Source: CAIOGI01 sp964561875 (lineage in GTDB: Bacteria > Patescibacteriota > Minisyncoccia > Phycocordibacterales > PALSA-1337). Taken from it: 64,000 nucleotides of DNA. Shown here in pieces: positions 53,218 to 61,978 of the stretch; within the stretch, counting starts at the first letter, position 1, and the number at the start of each line of letters is the position of its first letter. The position numbers and the translations under genes were made by a program. Below the pieces are notes generated by a model that saw nothing but the letters and a program-made list of their open reading frames with translations, ran no database searches and was not told the origin of the DNA. Where the stretch lies: assembly GCA_964561875.1 (NCBI GenBank), contig CAZLQL010000003.1, positions 1 to 64,000 on the forward strand, read 5' to 3'.

Positions 53218-53386
53218 TTTTATAAAAAATCAACTCTTGTTATAAATTTTTTTTATTGTGCAGTTTGTTTTTTTGGAGTTATCCACTGTTTTTCTTTTTG
53301 TATGGGAAGTAAAATACATCACACGCGAGCAATCAGTTCTTTTGTTATCTCTAAATTTTATTAATAATTAATTCACCAAAATAAAT

Positions 53387-56251
53387 ATGAGTATATCCAT
53401 AAGAAGAGCAGATGGAACATCAGTGCCGTTTAATGCAGATAGAATAAACCGCTCAATAGAGAGAGCGTGTTTTGGACTAACAGATCCTATATCAAAAGTT
53501 ACTCAAATTGCTACAGAAACTCAACTTACTCTTCATGAGAATATGACTACAGAGGAAATGGACAGAGCAACCATAAATGCTGCTGTGCAGAATATAAAGG
53601 AAGATCCAGAATATGACAGGGTAGCTACCAGATTATTGCTTAAAACTATATATAGAAAAGTCGTAGGTGAATACGATAAGGATAGTTTTGATGATCTGAA
53701 GAAGAAACATAGAGATGGATTTATAAGATATATCAGAGATGGTGTTAAAAATAAGACTTTACATAAAAATATGGAAAGTCTATTTGATCTAGAGTCTCTA
53801 GCAGATACTCTTTCTCTAGAAAGAGATGAATTGTTCTTATATGCAGGTCTAGATGGTCTTGCACATAGATATATGATAAAGGATACAAATAGCAATGTAA
53901 TAGAAACGCCTCAATATTTCTTTATGAGAGTTGCTATGGGTCTATCTTATGTAGAATCAAATCCAACAGAATACGCAAAGAAGTTTTATCACAAGATGTC
54001 AAAGCATGAATACATAGCTGGGGGTTCTGCAAATCTTGGTGCTGGTACTCCAAGTTCATCACTTTCAAACTGTTTCTTACTAGAAGTTCACGATGACATG
54101 TCTCATATAGCAAAATCAGTTTCTGATGTGCTATTACTTTCAAAGAGTTCTGGAGGTTTAGGAGTTTCAATAACAAAGTTGAGAGCATCTGGTTCACCTT
54201 TGAAATCAGGTTTCGGTGGAGCATCTAGTGGACCAACTCCGTTTGCAAAAATAATGGACACTTCTATAAGAGCGGTTATGAGAGGTGGTAAAAAAGTAGG
54301 TGCTCTATGTTTCTATATGGAACCTTGGCATCTAGATTTTACAGAATTTATAGATTGGAAAAACAATAGCGGTGACGACTATGCTCGTATGAGAACAGCA
54401 AATACTGCTGTATATATTGCAGATGAATTTATGAAGAGATCAAGAGACGGAAAAGATTGGTATATGTTTGACCCTGCAGAAACACCAGATCTAAATGAGC
54501 TTTATGGACAAGCTTTCAGTAAAAGATATGGAGAGTATGTAGATATGGCAGACAAGGGAATGATGAGAACATTCAAGAAGATTCCTGCAAATGAATTATT
54601 TAGAAAAATACTCGTATCAATGCAGACAACATCTCACCCTTGGCTAGTCTGGAAAGATACCATAAACCTACGTGCTTTAAACAATAATCGAGGTACTATA
54701 CATATGTCTAATCTATGTACAGAGATCTGTTTACCTCAAGATAGAGAAAACGTTGCAGTATGTAATCTAGCTTCTATAAACCTTGCTGCACATGTAAGCA
54801 ATAAACAGGTAAATTGGGGAAAACTTGAAGAGAGTGCAAGATTGGCTGTAAGACAACTAGACAACCTCATAGATATAAACATGCTACCAATCCCAGAAGC
54901 TGTAAGATCAGATAAAGAAAACAGAGCAATGGGACTTGGAGTGATGGGATTTGCTGATGTTATAGAAAAACTAGGTATGGCATACGATAGTGAACATGCT
55001 TGGGATTTTGCAGATAGAATATTTGAATTCGTAAGCTATATGGCTATCGATGAAAGCACAATACTAGCTCAAGAAAGAGGATCGTATAAACACTTTGAAG
55101 GATCTATGTGGTCAAAGGGTAAGGTTCCGATAGATTCTATAGAGACAGTTGAAAATGATAGAGGTATAAAAGTATCAGTTGTAAAAGATAGTAAACATAA
55201 AGGATTAAACTGGAACTTGTTAAGAGAAAAGGTTAAAAAGGGAATGAGAAATTCTACACTTATGGCAGTGGCTCCAAATGCCAACATAGGTTTGGTTGCA
55301 GGAACTACTCCAGGTATAGATGCTAGATTCGCTCAGGTATTTTCAAGAAATAAAATTTCAGGAAAATACATGGACCTAAACCACAACTTGGTAAATGATT
55401 TAAAAAACATGGGTATTTGGGAAAAGGTAAGAGATCAAATAATAGAAAACCAAGGTGATATTGCACATATAGATGGAATTCCACAGTACTTAAAAGATAT
55501 ATACAAGACATCATTTACTACTTCTCCTTATGCTTATATAGAAGTTGCAGCTAGAGCTCAAAAATGGGTAGATCAGGCACTATCAAGAAATATGTATCTT
55601 GAGACAAGAGATTTGGATGAAACAATGGCGATATATGCAACAGCATGGGAAAAAGGTTTGAAATCTACTTATTATCTACATCTAAAACCTCGTCACACAG
55701 CAGAGCAGAGCACGATCAGAGTAAATAAAGCTGAAAAACTTGGAAAGATTGGTTTTGCTGCAGTTGCAAAGGCAAAGACAGAATCAACTCCAATAGAGAC
55801 AAGTTCAGATGTTGCATTTTCTATGCCAAAGCAGAGTTCTATACCAGTAGCGTCTATAGTTCCAGAGCCAGTTGTTATAAAGGAACAACCTATCAAGCAG
55901 GTTGTCCCACAACCTTCAGTTGTAGAATTGACTCCTTCAAATATAATGTCAGAAGTTAAAGCAAAAGTACCAGTTTATGCTTCTGTTTCATCAGATACTA
56001 CATTTGACGAAGTAAGTATAGTAAAAGAAAGTGAGGCCTCAGATATTCCAAGTATGGTTTCTATAAAAAATGTAGGTTTTGGTAAAATAAATTTGAACAC
56101 AAATTCTACACAAAATAAATATACAGAAATATCATCTATAAGTATGATGAGTGAAAAGGATAATTCAAATAGTGCAATCAAGCCAAAGGTAGCACCAAAG
56201 GTCTGTCCTATTGATCCAGCAGAAAGAGCACAATGTGATAGTTGTCAGTAA
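53387..56251 (+). CDS. nrdA: Ribonucleotide reductase class I, large subunit, with long linker
   Basis: The 954-residue enzyme reduces ribonucleoside diphosphates. An ATP-cone regulatory domain (1-90) is followed by the ten-stranded barrel. SNCFLLEVHDD holds one catalytic cysteine, NLCTEICLP the Asn-Cys-Glu triad, KSTYYLHLK the Tyr-Tyr radical path, and CDSCQ is the C-terminal shuttle cysteine pair. Between the core (to about 790) and the tail lies a Ser/Val/Pro-rich, low-complexity linker of some 130 residues, much longer than usual. A 170-bp spacer upstream shows no clear regulator site beyond one DnaA-box-like 9-mer. Confidence 0.95.
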   Translation: MSISIRRADGTSVPFNADRINRSIERACFGLTDPISKVTQIATETQLTLHENMTTEEMDRATINAAVQNIKEDPEYDRVATRLLLKTIYRKVVGEYDKDSFDDLKKKHRDGFIRYIRDGVKNKTLHKNMESLFDLESLADTLSLERDELFLYAGLDGLAHRYMIKDTNSNVIETPQYFFMRVAMGLSYVESNPTEYAKKFYHKMSKHEYIAGGSANLGAGTPSSSLSNCFLLEVHDDMSHIAKSVSDVLLLSKSSGGLGVSITKLRASGSPLKSGFGGASSGPTPFAKIMDTSIRAVMRGGKKVGALCFYMEPWHLDFTEFIDWKNNSGDDYARMRTANTAVYIADEFMKRSRDGKDWYMFDPAETPDLNELYGQAFSKRYGEYVDMADKGMMRTFKKIPANELFRKILVSMQTTSHPWLVWKDTINLRALNNNRGTIHMSNLCTEICLPQDRENVAVCNLASINLAAHVSNKQVNWGKLEESARLAVRQLDNLIDINMLPIPEAVRSDKENRAMGLGVMGFADVIEKLGMAYDSEHAWDFADRIFEFVSYMAIDESTILAQERGSYKHFEGSMWSKGKVPIDSIETVENDRGIKVSVVKDSKHKGLNWNLLREKVKKGMRNSTLMAVAPNANIGLVAGTTPGIDARFAQVFSRNKISGKYMDLNHNLVNDLKNMGIWEKVRDQIIENQGDIAHIDGIPQYLKDIYKTSFTTSPYAYIEVAARAQKWVDQALSRNMYLETRDLDETMAIYATAWEKGLKSTYYLHLKPRHTAEQSTIRVNKAEKLGKIGFAAVAKAKTESTPIETSSDVAFSMPKQSSIPVASIVPEPVVIKEQPIKQVVPQPSVVELTPSNIMSEVKAKVPVYASVSSDTTFDEVSIVKESEASDIPSMVSIKNVGFGKINLNTNSTQNKYTEISSISMMSEKDNSNSAIKPKVAPKVCPIDPAERAQCDSCQ

Positions 56252-56284
56252 AATCAGATATTATCAATTTATTTATAAAACCAT

Positions 56285-57298
56285 ATGTTAATAGGAAAAG
56301 CATCACCAGAAGATACAAGTCTCCATCCCATAAAGTATAAATGGGCTTATGACCTGTACAATCAGGCAGTAAGAAATACTTGGTTTCCACATGAAATCAC
56401 TCTAAAGGAAGATATGGATGACTGGAAGAAAATGACTGAAGATGAAAGACATGCAGTTACATTTCTAATGGCATTCTTCAATCCAGCCGAGCTTATAGTA
56501 AATAGATCGATAGCACTTGGAATATATCCATATCTAAAATCCCCAGAATGTCACTTGTATCTAGCAAAGCAAATGTGGGAAGAAGCAAATCACTGTGTTG
56601 CATTTGAATATGTGCTTGAGACTTTTCCTTTCGATAGAGAAAAAATATACAACCTCCATCTAGAAGTCCCTTCAATGAAAGCAAAAGAGGACTATATAAA
56701 TAAATACATGAAGAGAATGACAAATGTCTCTCTTGATGTAAGTACTACAGAAGGAAAGAAAGATTTCATAAGAAATCTTGTTGCAACAAATATTGTGATG
56801 GAAGGAATATGGTTCTATTCAGGATTTATGGTTGCTCTATCATTCCGTCAGAGAAAGCAACTTAGAAATTTCGGTTCAATGATCAACTGGGTTTTGAGAG
56901 ATGAAAGCCTCCATTTAAAGTTCGGTATGAATCTTATCCATAACATTCTTGAGGAAAATCAGGATCTCTTAACAGAAGATTTTGCAAATGAAATAAGAAA
57001 CATAATCATAGAGGGTGTAGACAAAGAGGTAGATTACAACATGGATCTTTTCCCAAATGGTATTCTTGGTCTAAATGCAGATTATGTAAATCAATACGTA
57101 AAATATGTTACAGATCGTCGTTTAGAGGAACTAGGTTTTCCTCCGCACTACAATGCAACAAATCCAGCAAAATGGATGTCTACAGCTACAGATGTATACG
57201 AATTAGTAAATTTCTTTGAAGCTCAAAATACTAGCTATGAAGTAGATGTAAGGGCACACTCAGAAAAGAAAGAAGAAAAGAAGGAGGCAGGGGAGTAG
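56285..57298 (+). CDS. nrdB: Ribonucleotide reductase small subunit, R2c-like (Phe at radical site)
   Basis: The 337-residue protein supplies the oxidised dimetal site for the large subunit. Metal ligands fit as E69, E100, H103, E173, E207 and H210 (WEEANH, RDESLH). At E+7, where the radical tyrosine of E. coli-type R2 lies, the residue is Phe107. This matches the Chlamydia-type R2c, which uses a Mn(IV)/Fe(III) centre. The alignment was done by eye. It lies 33 bp after the large subunit and ends in a charged Lys/Glu-rich tail. Confidence 0.92.
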   Translation: MLIGKASPEDTSLHPIKYKWAYDLYNQAVRNTWFPHEITLKEDMDDWKKMTEDERHAVTFLMAFFNPAELIVNRSIALGIYPYLKSPECHLYLAKQMWEEANHCVAFEYVLETFPFDREKIYNLHLEVPSMKAKEDYINKYMKRMTNVSLDVSTTEGKKDFIRNLVATNIVMEGIWFYSGFMVALSFRQRKQLRNFGSMINWVLRDESLHLKFGMNLIHNILEENQDLLTEDFANEIRNIIIEGVDKEVDYNMDLFPNGILGLNADYVNQYVKYVTDRRLEELGFPPHYNATNPAKWMSTATDVYELVNFFEAQNTSYEVDVRAHSEKKEEKKEAGE

Positions 57299-57362
57299 GT
57301 TAAAAACAGTCAGTTTGTTATATACAACAAAATAATATTTAGGAAGAAATAACTATACCTAT

Positions 57363-57392
57363 TTGCCATTTTATATTTATATATGGTATAAT
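57363..57392 (+). promoter_or_regulatory. Promoter of rnpB
   Basis: TTGCCA (57363-57368), 18 bp, TATAAT (57387-57392) with a TGG extension. The RNA should begin near 57399. Confidence 0.7.
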
Positions 57393-57397
57393 TATTG

Positions 57398-57736
57398 TGT
57401 ACCAGACAGTTGCTGTGATATGAAAATATCATAGAGGAAAGTCCGAACATCGGTCTATTTATTTAGACAGCAAGGTAGCGGGTAACGCCCGTCAGTCGAA
57501 GGACTAGAGGTGCGAACAGAGACGTCTTTATTGGAAACGATAAAGAAACCCTTAGGGGTTAGCTTGTATAGAAATATACGAGGTGCAACGGCAAAATCCT
57601 TACCCCGATGCAAGGCCGTGCTTGTAAATAGTAAAATATTTATAAGAGTGCCGCTTGAGGTTAACTGCAAAGTTAATCCCAGATAAATGACTGTCGTTCG
57701 TCTTTGGCGAATACAGAATTCGGCTTACAGGTACAA
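57398..57736 (+). ncRNA. rnpB: RNase P RNA (M1-like)
   Basis: The catalytic RNA that trims tRNA 5' ends is recognised by CAGACAGTTGCTG near the 5' end, GAGGAAAGTCCGAACA, GGTAACGCCCG, GTGCGAACAGAGACG, the 3' GGCAAAATCCTTACCCCG block and CCCAGATAAATGACTGTCG. GTACC near 57398 pairs with GGTAC near 57730 to close helix P1. Its size of about 340 nt is close to bacterial type A. Confidence 0.95.
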
Positions 57737-57740
57737 TATG

Positions 57741-57769
57741 AAAAAACTCTCCTTAGCGGTGAGTTTTTT
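57741..57769 (+). terminator. Terminator of rnpB
   Basis: AAAAAACTC pairs with GAGTTTTTT, with an inner CC/GG step and a short loop, followed by T residues. Confidence 0.85.
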
Positions 57770-57805
57770 CATTTATATAAATACCTATTTTTATACATAT
57801 GTTTT

Positions 57806-57814
57806 TGATATAAT
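57806..57814 (+). promoter_or_regulatory. Extended -10 promoter of the second ligase gene
   Basis: TGATATAAT ends 31 nt before ATG 57846, giving a leader of about 25 nt. Confidence 0.6.
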
Positions 57815-57845
57815 ATTATCTGTTATTAATATAGTAAAAATAGAA

Positions 57846-60278
57846 ATGAATCCAACAACAAAGAGTGCATTATTAGAAAAGATAGAATCATTGGCGATAT
57901 ATGCGGGCGTACTTCTAGCAATAGTAGGTTTTATACCAACAAATATAATACCTTTTGATACTGCAAAGACTGTATTTATCGCTGGATCAGTATTACTAGC
58001 TATATTTGCTTGCATTGTAAAATCAATCAAAAGTAATTCATTTACTATACCTACTGGTCCTATAGCTTATACAAGCTATTTGATCATACTGTCTGCAATA
58101 GCTTCATCGATACTTAGTAAAAATTTTGTAAAATCATTCTTTGGACAAGGATTTGAAATGTATACTGGTAGTTTCCTCATCATAATGGTTCTTGGAATGA
58201 TATTTTCCATAAGATTTTTCGACAATCAAGATAAAAAAGTATTCAATGTATTTGCCATAATATCTCTAGCATATATATTTGTATTTCTTTATCAGATAAT
58301 GAAGGTATTTGGCGGAGACACATTCTTTACTATGGGTGTATTCAATAGTGCTACATCAAGTATTGTTGGAAAATGGTATGACTTCTCTATTTTTTCTCTT
58401 GTAGCATCACTTCTATCTATATTTGCTATAAAGTTCTTACCAATAAAAGGTAAGGTTAGAATAGGGTTTTTCATTCTATTTGTAATATCTTTAATATCTC
58501 TTCTTATAACAAATTTCTCAATATCTTGGTGTGTGCTATCTATCGTAAGTTTACTACTTGGAATATATGAATTTACTTCAAATAAAGTTAAATCAGATGG
58601 TAGTTCACAAACAGTAAAATTAAAGAGATACTCATTATTTACAATAGTAATATTTGTAGTATCTGTTCTAGGATATTGGCAACATGATTTTATAGGTAAG
58701 ACAGTTTATAAAGTATTTAAGTTAAACAATATAGAGTTAGTTTTGCCATGGCAGTACACTCTAGATGTTGCCACGGGAACAATTAAAGAGTCACCTTTAT
58801 TTGGTTCTGGTCCGAATAGATTCTCATATGAATTTCTAAAATATAAACCAAACACAATAAACAATACTCCTTTCTGGTCAGTAGAATTTGTAAATGGGGT
58901 TGGTGTACTACCTACTTTATTTATAAATCTAGGTTTAGTTGGTAGTATTTTGTGGATAGTTTTCTTGGTTCTATTTGTGAGATTGGGTATATTAACATTA
59001 AAAAATAAAAATGAAGGATTTAAGAAATATACTATAGTATCTTCATTCTTTATATCGTTGTCTCTTTGGATGGTTATGTTTGCATACAATCCATCACATG
59101 CATTATATTTCCTAACTTTCGTATTTACAGGTATATTCTTTTCAACAGCATTAAATTCAAATCTGATTAGATTAAAAGAATACAATCTAGGTAAGCAGTC
59201 ATTCATAAGCAAAGTAATGTGGTTGGTGCCATTTGTTGGAGTATTAGCTGTAGTTGTGTGGGGTCTAATATATGTAAAAAAAGTTATAGCAATTACTTAT
59301 TTCCAAATGGGTATTAAAGAAATATCTACCGGTAAATCAGTAGATAATGCTGAAAAGTATTTTACATCATCAAACAAATGGGATACTTACGATGTTTATT
59401 ATCAAGCTCTTTCTGAAGTATCAATATTGAAAATAAATAACTTTACTCAAGAGTTTAATGCAAAGCAGGTTAAGCCTACAGAAAAGGAAGTGGGTGCTGT
59501 ATCAACAATGATAAATAATGGAATAGATAATTCTAAGAAAGCTATAGAGTTTGATACAACAAATTATTACAATTATACTTCTTTAGCTAGAGTTGCTGAT
59601 GTTGCTTCTTCACTAAAGGTTGCAAATGCTTATGAAAATTCAAGAGGAGGATATATTGAAGCATTAAAATACAATCCAGCTAACCCAGCTATATACCTTT
59701 CATTAGCAAAATTGGATGCAGTAAATGGAAAGATAGATGAAGCAAAACAAAATATCCAAAGATCACTTATTTTGAAACAGGATTATACAGACGCAGTGTT
59801 CTTATTGTCTCAGATTCAGACTCAAAATGGAGAAATAGCAAATGCAATAGAATCTACAAAGGTTGCAACACAGATTGAACCATCAAACTCAGTATTATTC
59901 TTCCAACTTGGAATATTGTATTACAATAATAAAGACTATAAGAATGCTTCAGAAGCTCTAAATAAAGCAGTATCATTGAATGGTCAGTATGCAAATGCTA
60001 GATATTTCCTTGGTCTAGCTTACGCAAGGTTGAATGATGATAAAAATGCCATAACTCAGTTTGAAGAGTTGGTAAAAACAAATCCTGATAACCAAGAAGT
60101 AGCACTTATTCTATCGAATCTAAAACTCGGTAAGTCACCATTTAGTGATGCAAAACCACCTATAGATAGTAAACCAGAGAAGAGAAGTAAACTTCCTGTT
60201 GTAGAGAAGTCAAATGCATCATCTGGGACAAATAGTGGAACAGGCTCAAATACAACAAAAGCAAAATCTGCAAACTAG
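57846..60278 (+). CDS. O-antigen ligase-like protein with TPR tail (second copy)
   Basis: The start at ATG 57846 gives 810 residues; an open frame back into rnpB is not used. About ten helices are followed by an external loop with LFGSGPNRFSYEFLKYKPNTIN, a Wzy_C-like feature. From residue 530 the chain has five or more TPR repeats (NPAIYLSLAKLDAVNGKIDEA, SVLFFQLGILYYNNKDYKNAS, NARYFLGLAYARLNDDKNAIT), then a Ser/Thr/Gly-rich end. It is a paralogue of the protein encoded at 44202 and may join glycans or glycosylate exported proteins. MurJ follows 6 bp later. Confidence 0.85.
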   Translation: MNPTTKSALLEKIESLAIYAGVLLAIVGFIPTNIIPFDTAKTVFIAGSVLLAIFACIVKSIKSNSFTIPTGPIAYTSYLIILSAIASSILSKNFVKSFFGQGFEMYTGSFLIIMVLGMIFSIRFFDNQDKKVFNVFAIISLAYIFVFLYQIMKVFGGDTFFTMGVFNSATSSIVGKWYDFSIFSLVASLLSIFAIKFLPIKGKVRIGFFILFVISLISLLITNFSISWCVLSIVSLLLGIYEFTSNKVKSDGSSQTVKLKRYSLFTIVIFVVSVLGYWQHDFIGKTVYKVFKLNNIELVLPWQYTLDVATGTIKESPLFGSGPNRFSYEFLKYKPNTINNTPFWSVEFVNGVGVLPTLFINLGLVGSILWIVFLVLFVRLGILTLKNKNEGFKKYTIVSSFFISLSLWMVMFAYNPSHALYFLTFVFTGIFFSTALNSNLIRLKEYNLGKQSFISKVMWLVPFVGVLAVVVWGLIYVKKVIAITYFQMGIKEISTGKSVDNAEKYFTSSNKWDTYDVYYQALSEVSILKINNFTQEFNAKQVKPTEKEVGAVSTMINNGIDNSKKAIEFDTTNYYNYTSLARVADVASSLKVANAYENSRGGYIEALKYNPANPAIYLSLAKLDAVNGKIDEAKQNIQRSLILKQDYTDAVFLLSQIQTQNGEIANAIESTKVATQIEPSNSVLFFQLGILYYNNKDYKNASEALNKAVSLNGQYANARYFLGLAYARLNDDKNAITQFEELVKTNPDNQEVALILSNLKLGKSPFSDAKPPIDSKPEKRSKLPVVEKSNASSGTNSGTGSNTTKAKSAN

Positions 60279-60284
60279 TAGTGT

Positions 60285-61964
60285 ATGGTAAAAAAGATAT
60301 TTAGTTTCTTAAGTAAAGAAGTTTCTGATTTGCATGAAGCTGCATATCTTTTGGCTTTTTTTACTTTTGCTTCTCAAATCTTAGCTATCGTTAGAGATAA
60401 ATTACTAGCATATCACTTCGGTGCTGGCATTGAACTAGATATATATTATGCAGCATTTAGAATACCTGATCTTATATTTGTTTCGATCGGTTCTATAGTG
60501 TCAGTATCAGTTCTATTACCATTTATAACTGAAGCCTATGCAGAAGGTAAGGAAAAAGGAAGAAAGTTTACTGACAGTATCTTTTCAGTATTCTTTTTTT
60601 CTCTAATTATAACTAGCATAATAGTTATTATATTCACAAATCCCTTATTAAAAATTCTTTTACCAGGATTAAAGGATAGTGTTAGATTTGATGATTTGGT
60701 AGCAATGACCAGAATATTACTTTTATCACCAATTTTTCTTGGTATATCGAACTTTATATCAAACATTACACAAATGCATAAACGATTCTTAGTTTATGCA
60801 CTTAGTCCTATTATGTACAATATGGGAATAATATTTGGAATATTATTTCTTTTCCCAAAGTTTGGTTTGTACGGTTTATCATTCGGTGTAATCATAGGAG
60901 CATTTGTGCATATGTTTATACAACTACCATTTATTCTCGGAAGAGGTATTTCACCTAGATTAACAATAAATATAGATTGGCAACAAGTTAAAAAGGTGTT
61001 GCTGGTATCACTACCTAGAACTTTAGCTTTATCATCTAGTCAGCTTACTTCATTCTTTTTGATATCACTTGCTTCACTTATGAGTGGAGGTGCAATATCA
61101 ATATTTAATCTAGCCTTAAACCTTCAGTCTGTACCGCTAGCAATTGTAGGGGTTAGTTATTCTTCTGCAATATTTCCTGCATTATCAAAATACTTTGTTG
61201 ATGGAGAGAAAGATAAATTCATATCAAAAGTTATAGAATCAGGAAGACATATTATATTCTGGTCTGTACCAATCACAATACTTTTTATTGTTTTAAGAGC
61301 ACAGATAGTCAGAACAATATTTGGTGCAGGAAACTTTGACTGGTCAGACACTAGGTTGACTGCAGCTGCACTTGCTCTATTTGTTATATCAGTTTCAGCA
61401 CAAAGCTTAATACTATTATTTATGAGGGCTTGTTATGCTAGAGGCAAGACTAGAATGCCTCTACTTGTAAATGTATTTTCTTCTTTGGTAATTGTTATTC
61501 TCGCATATTTCTTGAGTCATATATTCAAATCAGTCCCAGTTTTTGCATATTTTATAGAAGATATGTTCAAAGTGAGTGGCGAGATCGGTACTATCATATT
61601 AGTATTACCACTTTCATATACTATAGGAAATATCATAAATCTTGTAATTTATTGGTATATTTATGAAAAAGATTATCCAGGTCTATCGAGATCTATACTC
61701 CCATCTTTCTATCAGATTTTTGCAGGATCTGTGATTATGGGGTATGTTACATTTATATCCCTAAGGTTCTTTAATGTCTATTTTCCATTAACAAAGGTCT
61801 GGGGAGTGTTTTTACAGGGCTTTTGTGCTGGTATAGTCGGTATATTGTCACTTATAATCATTTTGCGTATATTGAACAATAAGGAGTTAAAGGAGGTTTG
61901 GGAAACCCTACATCATAAGATATGGAAAGCAAAAGTTGTTATTCCAGAACAAGATAGTCTGTAG
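60285..61964 (+). CDS. murJ: Lipid II flippase MurJ
   Basis: The 559-residue membrane protein of the MurJ/MviN family has about fourteen helices. AIVRDKLLAYHFGAGIELDIYYAAFRIPD at the N-terminus and NLALNLQSVPLAIVGVSYSSAIFPALSKYF in the middle are characteristic. It moves lipid II, made by MraY and MurG, to the outer face for peptidoglycan assembly. The C-terminal two helices extend past the usual twelve. It lies between the ligase-TPR gene and lepA, probably co-transcribed. Confidence 0.94.
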   Translation: MVKKIFSFLSKEVSDLHEAAYLLAFFTFASQILAIVRDKLLAYHFGAGIELDIYYAAFRIPDLIFVSIGSIVSVSVLLPFITEAYAEGKEKGRKFTDSIFSVFFFSLIITSIIVIIFTNPLLKILLPGLKDSVRFDDLVAMTRILLLSPIFLGISNFISNITQMHKRFLVYALSPIMYNMGIIFGILFLFPKFGLYGLSFGVIIGAFVHMFIQLPFILGRGISPRLTINIDWQQVKKVLLVSLPRTLALSSSQLTSFFLISLASLMSGGAISIFNLALNLQSVPLAIVGVSYSSAIFPALSKYFVDGEKDKFISKVIESGRHIIFWSVPITILFIVLRAQIVRTIFGAGNFDWSDTRLTAAALALFVISVSAQSLILLFMRACYARGKTRMPLLVNVFSSLVIVILAYFLSHIFKSVPVFAYFIEDMFKVSGEIGTIILVLPLSYTIGNIINLVIYWYIYEKDYPGLSRSILPSFYQIFAGSVIMGYVTFISLRFFNVYFPLTKVWGVFLQGFCAGIVGILSLIIILRILNNKELKEVWETLHHKIWKAKVVIPEQDSL

Positions 61965-61978
61965 GATTGTGTGTATTT

